From Bog-756 sp963710495 (GTDB taxonomy: Bacteria > Actinomycetota > Acidimicrobiia > Acidimicrobiales > RAAP-2): DNA of 64,000 nucleotides. This document shows, one piece after another, positions 33,741 through 41,611 of this stretch; position 1 is the first letter of the stretch; every line of letters starts with the position of its first letter. The DNA is taken from positions 1-64,000 of the forward strand of contig CAVQAI010000010.1 in the NCBI GenBank assembly GCA_963710495.1, read 5' to 3'. The notes beneath the pieces were generated by a model that was not told the origin of the DNA, ran no database searches, and saw nothing but the letters and a program-made list of their open reading frames with translations. The translations under genes were made by a program, and so were the position numbers.

Positions 33741-34439
33741 GTGGTCGTGGCAACACGCGCGTGGATGAGTTGGAGCAGTGGCAAGGACAGCACGTACGCA
33801 TTGCACGCGCTTCGTGACGACCCCGATGTCGACGTCACCGGGCTGCTCGTCACCGTGAACGCCGTGGCCGACCGGGTCGCGATGCACGCCGTCCGGCGCT
33901 CACTCGTCGAAGCCCAGGCGAATCGGCTCGGCCTCCCTTTGCATGTCGTCGAGCTCCCTGCTCCGTGCTCCGACGAGGTCTATGAGAGCCGGATGGCGGC
34001 GACGGTGGACTCGGCACGGCGGGAGGGTGTGGAGGCGATGGCCTTTGGCGATCTGTTTCTGGACGACGTGCGCGCCTATCGAGAGCAGGCTCTCGCCGGC
34101 ACTGGCGTCCAGCCTCTGTTTCCGATCTGGGGGCGGCCAACGGACAAACTGGCTGGCGAGATGATTGCCGGCGGTGTTCGGGCCGTGTTGACCTGTGTCG
34201 ATCCGACGAAGCTACCGGTGTCGTTCGCCGGGCGGGACTTCGATGATCGGCTCCTGAGCGACCTCCCTCCTGACGTCGATCCGTGTGGGGAGCGCGGTGA
34301 GTTCCATACGTTCGTCTGGGACGGTCCCGGCTTCACGAAGCCGATCGACGTCCAGAGGGGCGAGAACGTCGCTCGGGACGGATTCGTGTTCTGTGACGTC
34401 ATGCTCGAGCAGGGAATCGCCGGCTCGAGCCGTCGGTGA
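33741..34439 (+). CDS. PP-loop ATP pyrophosphatase, Dph6-like
   Basis: A 232-residue adenine-nucleotide alpha hydrolase of the diphthine-ammonia ligase (Dph6/MJ0570-related) group. The N-terminal PP-loop is WSSGKDSTYALHAL (residues 10-20), then VTGLLVTVNAVADRVAMHAV, VEAMAFGDLFLDDVRAYREQ and the closing FGDLFL / GERGEFHTFVWDGP motif. In archaea and eukaryotes Dph6 amidates diphthine; bacteria lack diphthamide, so the substrate here must differ. GTG 33741 or GTG 33747 are possible starts. Its 3' end overlaps the convergent methyltransferase gene by 41 bases. Confidence 0.88.
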   Translation: MVVATRAWMSWSSGKDSTYALHALRDDPDVDVTGLLVTVNAVADRVAMHAVRRSLVEAQANRLGLPLHVVELPAPCSDEVYESRMAATVDSARREGVEAMAFGDLFLDDVRAYREQALAGTGVQPLFPIWGRPTDKLAGEMIAGGVRAVLTCVDPTKLPVSFAGRDFDDRLLSDLPPDVDPCGERGEFHTFVWDGPGFTKPIDVQRGENVARDGFVFCDVMLEQGIAGSSRR

Positions 34440-35202
34440 TGACGAGTCGGAGACCAGCATCGAACTCGTCCATCTGCCGGAGATGTCCGTAGCGTTCGTC
34501 CCAGGCGCCCGAGACCAGATCGGCCCGCAACCGTTGCAGGCCTCGTCGGACCGATTCCTGGCCGACGACAGAAAAGCCGGAGGTTGCCCGGCGCACCTGA
34601 GGATCGAGATAGGCCTCGGGCCGCCCCCAGTAGGCCATGATGAATCCGTCGGTGCAGTCCCGCGGCACGGGCACGTTCACGACATCGGTCGCGCCGATGC
34701 CCTTGGCCACCTCGGCCACACAGAAGCCGGGGCGTCCCTCATCGAGTTGGGCGATGGCAGGCACATAGTCAGAGACGATCCACAGCTGGTTGTGAATCGC
34801 CGGCTCGTAGGTCAGCACCACCCGGTGCGGCGCCACGCGACAGAGTTCTGCGTACCCGGCTTGGCGGTCCGTCCAATGGTGGACCGTCAACACAGCCATG
34901 ACGGCGTCGAACGAACCGTGGTTGAAAGGAAGAGCCTCGGCTGTACCAAGGAGAGCCGGGCCGGCGTCATTGGGCCGCTGGTCAATCATGGTCACTGCCG
35001 GGTCAATTGCAGTCACAGCCCGGTCGTCGGGCTCGTAGGAGCCTGCTCCGGCTCCGACATTGAGCACGGTTCGCGCCTCTCCGAGCGCAGCGAGGATCTG
35101 ACCGGCGAGACGGGGATCAGGCCGACGACGGAGTGCGTAGCCGCTGCCAATCTGGTCATAGGTGCTCCGAATCGGTGTTGCCGGTTCGTCCGACCCCTTC
35201 AC
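34399..35202 (-). CDS. Class I SAM-dependent methyltransferase
   Basis: A 267-residue methyltransferase. Motif I is TVLNVGAGAGSYEP (SAM-binding loop), motif II lies around VTAIDPAVTMIDQ, and AEALPFNHGSFDAVMAVLTVHHW is the typical post-I/motif IV stretch of ubiquinone/menaquinone-type (UbiE-like) methyltransferases. The small-molecule substrate is unknown. The last 41 bases overlap the oppositely oriented PP-loop gene; both ends read as normal protein, so the overlap seems real. Confidence 0.9.
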   Translation of the reverse strand: MKGSDEPATPIRSTYDQIGSGYALRRRPDPRLAGQILAALGEARTVLNVGAGAGSYEPDDRAVTAIDPAVTMIDQRPNDAGPALLGTAEALPFNHGSFDAVMAVLTVHHWTDRQAGYAELCRVAPHRVVLTYEPAIHNQLWIVSDYVPAIAQLDEGRPGFCVAEVAKGIGATDVVNVPVPRDCTDGFIMAYWGRPEAYLDPQVRRATSGFSVVGQESVRRGLQRLRADLVSGAWDERYGHLRQMDEFDAGLRLVITDGSSRRFPARA

Positions 35203-35421
35203 GGTTGGATTGCCCTCAACGCCTGACTCCTCTGCAGACCCTCGGACGGTGATCCATCACCGAGCCTCCATTCGAGAAGTTGCCACGTCCTGGCGGTGCA
35301 CGCCAGGGATGGGTGTGTGGGAGGAAATTCGGACCAGGCCGGCCCCGAGCAATCCCGATCCCATCGAGCCACGTACTCCCGTGAGGGGCGTTCGTCCGCG
35401 CTCGGAGATTTGGGAGGAAGT

Positions 35422-36747
35422 ATGAGGAATTCGGTCAGCGACCGCCTTTCGACAGCCACCTTGCCAGAAGGTGCTTCACCAGAGAGTGCTCCAAGGAGTG
35501 CGTCCGTACGTGGTCTTCGTGCGTGGGGGACCCGTGGGTGTCTCGGGCTGCTGGGCGCAGTCGTCGCCCTTGTGGCCACGGCTCTGCCCGCCGGGGCGGC
35601 ACACAACTCTTCCCCTGGCAGGGCACGCAATGCCTCCCCCGCGGGGGCACCCAATTCGCCCGCCGGGTCGGTGAGCAGTTCTTCGGACGGGGGGCTTCCC
35701 TACCTCAGTCGGCTGGACAACCCGGTCGAGATCGGTTCGACCATTCCGAACAACGGCGACCTCAATCCCTACGGAGTCGCGGTGGTCGACCGGACCGTCG
35801 GCCGCCTGGTGACCGGCGACGTCTTGGTCAGCAACTTCAACGCCAAGGGCAACCTTCAGGGGACGGGGAGCACGATCGTCGAGATCGCCCCGAACGGAAA
35901 GCAGACCCTCTTCGCCCACCTCGAGCCCAAGACTCTCCATGGCTCGTGCCCCGGTGGCGTCGGCTTGACCACGGCGCTCAGCATTCTGGACGACGGTTCT
36001 GTCGTCGTGGGCAGCCTGCCAACCAACGCCGGCACCCTCGAAACGGGGGCCACGGGCTGCCTCATCTTCCTGACGCCGACCGGGATGCCATCGTTCACCG
36101 TGGCCGGGGGAGCGATCGATGGCCCCTGGGACATGACGGTCCGCCGAGGCGATGATCAGGATCAACTGTTCGTGACGAACGTGTTGAACGGCACGCTGGC
36201 GGCCGGAGGCGCAACCGTTCGACGGGGCACGATCGTGCGCCTGACCGTCAAGGTGGGCGCGGTGCCATCGATCACCGACATTACCGTCATCGGCTCGGGC
36301 TTTCCCGAGCGCCTCGATCCGGCCGCCCTGGTCGTAGGACCGACCGGGGTTAGCCTCGGCCATGACGGCACGCTCTATGTCGCCAACAGGGTGGCGAGTG
36401 ACATCCGGGCCATCCCCGATGCGTCCGATCGCCGATCCAGTGACGGCACCGGCTCTCTCGTCTCGAGCGGCGGACACCTCAGGGATCCCCTGGGCATGGC
36501 CCTCGCCCCCAACGGGGACATCCTGACTGCACGCACCAACGGCACCAACGGCACCAACGGCACCAACGGGAACATCGTGGAGACCACGCCCGATGGCATG
36601 CAGGTGGATCAAAGGCTCGTCGACTCGAACCCCATGCCCGGCCCCCAACGCGGGAACGGTGCGCTGTTCGGGCTGGCGGCCGCCCCCCGAGGCGGTCTGT
36701 ATTTCGTCGACGACGACAACAACGACCTGGCCTTGTTGAGTCAGTGA
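35422..36747 (+). CDS. Secreted beta-propeller (NHL/SMP-30-like) protein
   Basis: A 441-residue exported protein. The leader is long: a basic, Ser-rich stretch then GCLGLLGAVVALVATALPAGAA, with a Ser/Pro/Gly-rich linker after cleavage. The body has propeller strands such as NPYGVAVVDRTVGRLVTGDVLVSNFN, DPLGMALAPNGDILTAR and GALFGLAAAPRGGLYFVDDDNNDLAL. ATG 35422 has a GGGAGGAAG site. Near residue 375 four TNG tripeptides reflect a 9-bp DNA tandem repeat (36535-36570). Likely a surface or secreted binding protein. Confidence 0.8.
   Translation: MRNSVSDRLSTATLPEGASPESAPRSASVRGLRAWGTRGCLGLLGAVVALVATALPAGAAHNSSPGRARNASPAGAPNSPAGSVSSSSDGGLPYLSRLDNPVEIGSTIPNNGDLNPYGVAVVDRTVGRLVTGDVLVSNFNAKGNLQGTGSTIVEIAPNGKQTLFAHLEPKTLHGSCPGGVGLTTALSILDDGSVVVGSLPTNAGTLETGATGCLIFLTPTGMPSFTVAGGAIDGPWDMTVRRGDDQDQLFVTNVLNGTLAAGGATVRRGTIVRLTVKVGAVPSITDITVIGSGFPERLDPAALVVGPTGVSLGHDGTLYVANRVASDIRAIPDASDRRSSDGTGSLVSSGGHLRDPLGMALAPNGDILTARTNGTNGTNGTNGNIVETTPDGMQVDQRLVDSNPMPGPQRGNGALFGLAAAPRGGLYFVDDDNNDLALLSQ
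36535..36570 (+). repeat. 9-bp tandem repeat, four units
   Basis: ACCAACGGC repeated four times (last unit ends GGG), in frame inside the secreted propeller gene and encoding Thr-Asn-Gly units. Copy changes would not break the frame. Confidence 0.9.
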
Positions 36748-36793
36748 GCCGCCAGACGAGACCGAGCATGATCCGCCAGAGGGCTTCGGGAGC

Positions 36794-37828
36794 TTAGGAG
36801 CCGGCCGCCAGAAGGGCCTGGCTGAGGAGGACTTGCCACTCAGGCAGCCGGTCGAGGAGCGGACCGAGGCCCTCCCACCAGTGACGGGTGTCAGGGGTGT
36901 CGTCGTGTCGGTTTTGGAACATTTCGGCCGTGCTGCCGAGGTCGTCCAGGTACCAGCGCAGTCGGTACAGGGCTATGACCGGAGCGTGAACGACGCGGCC
37001 CGTCGCCTGCTGGTAGTGGTGCAGAGCCTCGCCGGAGTCGGCCGCGATCAGGGCAAGATCACGCTCCGCCGGGGCCAGGGCCACGGTATCCCAGTCGATC
37101 AACACGAGACTTTCGTCCGACCACATGAGATTGGCCGGATGTGGTTCCCCATGGGTGATCACATGGTCTGCTCTTTCGGCGGTTGTCCGGGCCACGAGCT
37201 GTGCGAAACCCTCGGCAAGACGAGCGATGTCCCGGGTGTGCCGGGCCAGCAGCAGCCGGGTCGGCTCCGCATACGGCCCACCGATCCAACGGCCGCCCGG
37301 CTCGGCGACGATGGCCTTCAGCGCCTCCGCTCCGCCGTAACGAGGTTCATGACGGGGAGCCTGCGTCCGCACGACGTCCGTGGACTGGTGCAGTGCGATG
37401 ATCCGAGTCATGGCTCGGTCACGCAGGAGAGGGTCGACATAGGGGCCGAAGGCGAATGAGTGACCTTGGAGGAAGGGGAAGACGGACAGCGTGTAGCGAC
37501 GATCGAGGCGACGGAGGAGCCGGCCGCCTTGGTCTGGGATGGGCGCGACGACGAACTCCAGACCGGCTTCGTGGTGGAGGTGTTGCGCTGTCAGTAGGGC
37601 GGCGGTGAGCCCGGCGAAAACGGCCTCCCGGTCATCACCCAGCCAGTCCTTGTCGTCGAGATCATCGACGGTCAGAAAGTGGGGCCGCCGATCAGCGTCG
37701 CTCGCCACCCAGTGATGGCTCCCTCCGCCTTCAGGCAGGTACTCCATCGATCCGCCGGCTACTCCCCAACCTTCGCCGAGCACATCTCCCAACCGCCGCA
37801 CATCCAGGTCCGAAGGGGGACTCCGCAT
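36794..37828 (-). CDS. Aminoglycoside phosphotransferase-family kinase
   Basis: A 344-residue APH/choline-kinase-fold protein. Catalytic loop VITHGEPHPANLMWSDESL (HGEPHPxN, with an Asp-to-Glu change against the usual HGDxxxxN) and the metal-binding LVLIDWDTVALAPAERDLAL are clear; the N-lobe holds FLTVDDLDDKDWL. Such proteins phosphorylate small molecules, not always antibiotics. The Glu in the catalytic loop is a common variant in this subgroup. ATG 37828 fits the fold; GTG-type extension to 37864 seems unnecessary. Convergent with the secreted propeller gene. Confidence 0.87.
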   Translation of the reverse strand: MRSPPSDLDVRRLGDVLGEGWGVAGGSMEYLPEGGGSHHWVASDADRRPHFLTVDDLDDKDWLGDDREAVFAGLTAALLTAQHLHHEAGLEFVVAPIPDQGGRLLRRLDRRYTLSVFPFLQGHSFAFGPYVDPLLRDRAMTRIIALHQSTDVVRTQAPRHEPRYGGAEALKAIVAEPGGRWIGGPYAEPTRLLLARHTRDIARLAEGFAQLVARTTAERADHVITHGEPHPANLMWSDESLVLIDWDTVALAPAERDLALIAADSGEALHHYQQATGRVVHAPVIALYRLRWYLDDLGSTAEMFQNRHDDTPDTRHWWEGLGPLLDRLPEWQVLLSQALLAAGS

Positions 37829-38112
37829 GATGCCAAACCTATGACCGCTCCGGGTGTGGAGCACCGAGCCTCGAAGGAGCCCGCCCCGAGTCAGCTGTCC
37901 CGCAAGGTCGGCCAGAGTCTCACCCAGCTCGATCTCGAGCCCGACCAGATCCGAATGGGCGTCCCCTGCTCCTGGCTATTGAGTCCGGCACCATTGTGCA
38001 GCTGTCCCACGGTTCGGCAGTGGGCAACGATGTCTCGTGACCGACGCACCTTTAGCCCGACAGCAACAACCGATCGATCGGTCATTGGCGGCGGCCCCCA
38101 AGGCCGACCCGC

Positions 38113-38892
38113 TCAGTCCGCGGTCATCGGTGCCAGCTTGATCACGGCAAAGGCGGCACCATCGGGGTCGGACAGAACCGAAAAGCGCCCGGGTGGAATG
38201 TCGGTCGGAGGCACCAACGCGGTTGCTCCCAGCTTGGTCGCCTTCGACACCGAGGCGTCGGTGTCGTCCACTCCGAAGTAGACCAGCCAGTGGGCTGGAA
38301 CCTCGGCCGGCACCATGTCGGGCATCGTCATCATTCCGGCCAGCGACTTGTCGCCGAGCTTCCACTCTGTGTAGCTCATCCCTTCCATGTCGAGGTCGTT
38401 CGGTTGCCACCCGAACACCTCGGTGTAGAAGGCCTTGGCGGCGGGGACGTCTCGGGTGTTCAGCTCGTTCCAGGCAAAGGCCCCCGGCTCGTTGGCCAGC
38501 TCGGCTCCTTTGAAGGTCTTCGCCTGCCAGATGCCGATCGCCGCGCCGGTCGGGTCGGCGAACACCGCCATGCGCCCGATGTCGGAAACGTCCATCGGCT
38601 CGACGAACACCGTGGCGCCGGCTTTCTTGGCGAGGTCGGTGGTTGCATCAGCGTCGTCCACGGCGATGTAGGTCACCCACGCGCTGGGCTGACCCTCCAT
38701 CATGACCCCCATGTTCCCGGCCACCGACTTCCCGCCTTTGCGCAGAAGGGTGTAGTGCCCCATTTCCTCCCCCTGGTCGTCGGCTTCCCAGCCGAAGAGA
38801 GCTGCGTAGAAGGAGTTGGAGGCTTCGAGGTCCTTGGCCGCGTGGTCGACCCAGGACGGCGTTCCGGTGTCGTAAGAGGTGAACTCGGGCAT
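38113..38892 (-). CDS. Two-domain VOC-family protein
   Basis: A 259-residue protein with two glyoxalase modules: TPSWVDHAAKDLEASNSFYAALFGW and GRMAVFADPTGAAIGIWQ in the first; FAWNELNTRDVPAAKAFYTEVFGW and GRFSVLSDPDGAAFAVI in the second. This matches the actinobacterial hydroxylase-like VOC proteins of about 260 residues. Function unknown; small-molecule binding likely. Starts at ATG 38892 with GGAGGAGAAG upstream on the minus strand. Confidence 0.9.
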   Translation of the reverse strand: MPEFTSYDTGTPSWVDHAAKDLEASNSFYAALFGWEADDQGEEMGHYTLLRKGGKSVAGNMGVMMEGQPSAWVTYIAVDDADATTDLAKKAGATVFVEPMDVSDIGRMAVFADPTGAAIGIWQAKTFKGAELANEPGAFAWNELNTRDVPAAKAFYTEVFGWQPNDLDMEGMSYTEWKLGDKSLAGMMTMPDMVPAEVPAHWLVYFGVDDTDASVSKATKLGATALVPPTDIPPGRFSVLSDPDGAAFAVIKLAPMTAD

Positions 38893-39233
38893 CTGCTTCT
38901 CCTCCTGGTTTGGGTTGGTGATCTCCTGTCGGCACGAGCTTAGTGACGCTCACCCGGGCGGCGTCCACGAGAAGCGCCGGGCTCGAACGGGCACGTCAAC
39001 CGCCGGTGACAGGGGGCATCTCGACCTGGCGGCCCCGGCGATTCTGTCGGGTTGTGGAGCTCCCGTCCCGCCGTCGACCGATGCAGCCGGGGTCGCGTGT
39101 CGGTCGTCGGTGTGTTCGGCGCGCCCGGGCCGGCCGCCGTTTCGGCGGCGGATGCTGAGCCGACCGGTCATCCGCGTCGCCATCGGGGCCGAGCAATGTG
39201 TCGGTGCCGAGCGGCCCTCCAAACATTAGTCAG
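38893..39233. other. No gene recognised
   Basis: About 340 bases between the divergent VOC gene and the ArsR promoter; no supported frame. Confidence 0.4.
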
Positions 39234-39262
39234 TTGACACTTACGTAAGGAAATGCTAACGT
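39234..39262 (+). promoter_or_regulatory. Promoter of leaderless ArsR operon
   Basis: TTGACA (39234-39239), a 17-base spacer, and TAACGT (39257-39262). Transcription would start at 39269-39270, on the GTG start of the ArsR gene, and no ribosome binding site precedes it. A TTACGTAA palindrome (39241-39248) in the spacer is a likely operator. Confidence 0.65.
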
Positions 39263-39269
39263 AGTTGGT

Positions 39270-39593
39270 GTGGATGCCGCCCTCAAAGCACTGGCCGAAC
39301 CGCGTCGTCGGGAGATCCTGCGTCTCGTCTGGTCGGAGGAGCTCCCGGCCACGGTCATCGCCGGGCACTTCGGACAAGTCACTCGGTCAGCCATCTCCCA
39401 GCATCTTGGAGTCCTGCGCCAGGCGGGTCTGGTGAGTGAGCGACGAGACGGGACCCGCCGGCTGTACCGGGCCGATCGAGCCGAGATGGGACGACTGCGC
39501 ACGTTTCTGGACGACTATTGGACCGACGGTCTCGAGCGTCTTCGCGACGCGGCCGAGGCCGCTCAGAGAAGGAAGGACAACAGCCATGGCTGA
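39270..39593 (+). CDS. ArsR-family regulator
   Basis: A 107-residue protein very similar in plan to the ArsR at 20933: LKALAEPRRREILRLVWSEE, ATVIAGHFGQVTRSAISQHL, GVLRQAGLVSERRDGTRRLY. No metal-binding Cys motif. Starts at GTG 39270, which the promoter geometry predicts to be the mRNA 5' end. Overlaps the next SRPBCC gene by 8 bases. Second ArsR-SRPBCC module of the window. Confidence 0.92.
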   Translation: MDAALKALAEPRRREILRLVWSEELPATVIAGHFGQVTRSAISQHLGVLRQAGLVSERRDGTRRLYRADRAEMGRLRTFLDDYWTDGLERLRDAAEAAQRRKDNSHG

Positions 39594-40044
39594 ACTCGTT
39601 CGGGAGCTGGTCATCGACGCCAGCCCGGAGACGATCTTCGAGTTCCTCACCGTCCCGGAAAAGCACGTTGAATGGATGGGGACGAAGGCGGAACTCGAAC
39701 CGCACCCCGGGGGCATCTACAAAGTTGTCGTCGGCGGTCGTCACGACGCCCGGGGTGAGTTCGTCGAGGTGGTGCCCTATGAGAAGGTGGCGTTCACCTT
39801 CGGATGGGATGAGCCCGACCACCCGATCCCGGCCGGATCAACTCGAATCGACATCACGCTGGCTGCCGAAGGGACAAAGACTCGCGTCCGCTTGGTCCAC
39901 AGCGGACTGCCCGCCGACGCGGTGGACGAGCACACCAAGGGATGGGATCACTACCTCGACCGCCTGTCCCAGGCCTCGGTCGGCCGCACCGTCGGGCCCG
40001 ATCTCCTGGAGGATGACGCCGGAGACACCGGCGAGGCCGGATAG
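39586..40044 (+). CDS. SRPBCC (AHSA1-like) domain protein
   Basis: A 152-residue START-like protein: LVRELVIDASPETIFEFL, HVEWMGTKAELEPHPGGIYKV, FVEVVPYEKVAFTFGWDEP and the C-terminal helix EHTKGWDHYLDRLSQAS. The start ATG 39586 has AGAAGGAAGG upstream and lies inside the end of the ArsR gene. Acidic C-terminal tail (LLEDDAGDTGEAG). Ligand unknown; paired with DUF899 downstream. Confidence 0.9.
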   Translation: MAELVRELVIDASPETIFEFLTVPEKHVEWMGTKAELEPHPGGIYKVVVGGRHDARGEFVEVVPYEKVAFTFGWDEPDHPIPAGSTRIDITLAAEGTKTRVRLVHSGLPADAVDEHTKGWDHYLDRLSQASVGRTVGPDLLEDDAGDTGEAG

Positions 40045-40130
40045 GCCGGATAGGCCAGGTGCACACTGGCCCCTCGGCCAGGACTGCAGGACAAGGTTCA
40101 CCTCGAACCGGAACCGGAGAAGGAGGACAT

Positions 40131-40805
40131 ATGGCCATCGAGACATCACCCGTCGCATCGGCCCAGGAGTGGGAGACGGCCCGCCAGCAACTGCTGGTGA
40201 AGGAGAAGGAATTGACCCGGGCCCGTGACGCGCTGGCTGCCGAGCGGCGACGAATGCCGTGGCTGCCCGTGGACAAGGCCTACGAGTTCGAAGGGCCCGG
40301 TGGCAAGGCGAGCCTGCTCGACCTCTTCGAGGGTCGCCGTCAGCTCATCGTCTACCGCGCCTTCTTCGAGCCCGGCGTGGCCGGCTGGCCCGAGCATGCC
40401 TGCCCGGGCTGCTCCTTGGTGGCCGACCAGGTCGCCCATGTCGCCCATCTCAACGCCCGCGACACGACGCTGGCATTTGCTTCCCGCGCGCCGCAGGCGG
40501 ACATCGAGCGGGTCAAGGCTCGGATGGGTTGGGAGATCCCGTGGTACACCATGACCGACAGCTTCGACGCCGACTTCGGTGTCGACGAGTGGCACGGGAC
40601 GAACGCCTTCATCCGTGATGGGGACGACGTGTTCCGCACCTACTTCATCAACAATCGCGGCGACGAAGCGATGGGGAGCACGTGGAGCTACCTCGATCTG
40701 ACGGCGCTCGGGCGCCAGGAGAGTTGGGAAGACTCGCCAGAGGGTTACCCGCAGACACCGCCATACGAGTGGTGGAACTGGCACGACGAATACGGCAACG
40801 CCTAG
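40131..40805 (+). CDS. DUF899-family thioredoxin-like protein
   Basis: A 224-residue protein of the DUF899 family, which has a thioredoxin-like fold without a certain active site. Landmarks: WETARQQLLVKEKELTRARD, LVYRAFFEPGVAGWPEHACPGCSLVADQ (a CPGC pair in the thioredoxin position), LNARDTTLAFASRAP and TYLDLTALGRQE at the end. The GGAGAAGGAGGAC site precedes ATG 40131. Last gene of the ArsR-SRPBCC operon; DUF899 is often found beside ArsR/SRPBCC genes. Its stop overlaps the convergent gene by 4 bases. Confidence 0.9.
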   Translation: MAIETSPVASAQEWETARQQLLVKEKELTRARDALAAERRRMPWLPVDKAYEFEGPGGKASLLDLFEGRRQLIVYRAFFEPGVAGWPEHACPGCSLVADQVAHVAHLNARDTTLAFASRAPQADIERVKARMGWEIPWYTMTDSFDADFGVDEWHGTNAFIRDGDDVFRTYFINNRGDEAMGSTWSYLDLTALGRQESWEDSPEGYPQTPPYEWWNWHDEYGNA

Positions 40806-41608
40806 TCGTCCGGGCCGGCGTCGAAGCGGCCACCCTCGGCTCCTCCGGAGCCGCCCGCATCAGCCCCGAGGCCCCCGTGCTCCGCCTCTTCCCGCCGGTG
40901 GGCGGCGGCTTCATGATCGCGGATGATGATCTCGGACGCCGCCAGCGTCTGGTCCTCGGGGCGCGGTCCGTCCCAGTCGAGGTACCAATGTCTGTTCAGG
41001 CTGGCGATCCACGAGCCTTCCGCAGGGACCAGGCCGAACCGGGAGACCGTCCGCTGTCGGCCGACCAGATCGGAGTAGAGCACCTCGACCATGATCCGTT
41101 GGCCCGTCTCGACGGCGTCCACGAGGTTGGCGCGAACCGCGTCGTCCGGGTTGCGGAGCGCTCCTTGCCACATGCCGATGTCACCGGCAGGGATGTAGAG
41201 GTCTCGCGACTGGAGACGAAAGTCCTCCAGGGGCACGTGCGTGGACAAGTCTGCTGGTGAGGCCTCGGCGGTTCGGGCCGCCCAGCCCTGGCACACCGCG
41301 ATTCCGCTGCCGACGTTTCTGAGGCTGAGGGCGAGGTACACGGAGCCGTCGACGTGCTCCACCGCGGCCCGGCCACCTGAGGCACTCACCCAGTTCCCCT
41401 CGAGGAACATGATCTTCTGCATCGGATCCTCGAGGCGGGATTGAGCCAGGAGAGGTCGCCGCTGCTCTTGCAGCGCTGACTCGGCGATGCGCGCCGACCG
41501 GTTGGACGATCGCACCGCCGCGAAAGTGGCCAGGCCCAGCACCAACGTGCCGGCGGCGGTGGCCAGAGAAGCGATGGTCGACCAGTTGACCATGAGGAGA
41601 GTCATCAC
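40802..41608 (-). CDS. Hypothetical membrane-anchored protein
   Basis: A 268-residue protein of unknown family. One N-terminal membrane helix (TIASLATAAGTLVLGLATFAAV) is followed by a helix with SARIAESALQEQRRPLL and a beta-rich domain (VYLALSLRNVGSGIAVCQGW, QRIMVEVLYSDLVGRQRTVSRFGL). This pattern is common in actinobacterial single-pass proteins of no known role. The Gly/Ala-rich C-terminus is probably disordered. Lies 3 bases after the end of the PQQ-propeller gene's neighbour region and may be co-transcribed with it. Confidence 0.75.
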   Translation of the reverse strand: MMTLLMVNWSTIASLATAAGTLVLGLATFAAVRSSNRSARIAESALQEQRRPLLAQSRLEDPMQKIMFLEGNWVSASGGRAAVEHVDGSVYLALSLRNVGSGIAVCQGWAARTAEASPADLSTHVPLEDFRLQSRDLYIPAGDIGMWQGALRNPDDAVRANLVDAVETGQRIMVEVLYSDLVGRQRTVSRFGLVPAEGSWIASLNRHWYLDWDGPRPEDQTLAASEIIIRDHEAAAHRREEAEHGGLGADAGGSGGAEGGRFDAGPDD

Positions 41609-41611
41609 TCG

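Noticed and set aside
36535..36570. Short regular repeats as a CRISPR candidate
   Set aside because: Units are 9 bp, contiguous and in frame in a coding gene; there are no spacers.
35476..36648. 390-codon open frame on the minus strand
   Set aside because: Antisense to the secreted propeller; composition is that of a shadow frame.
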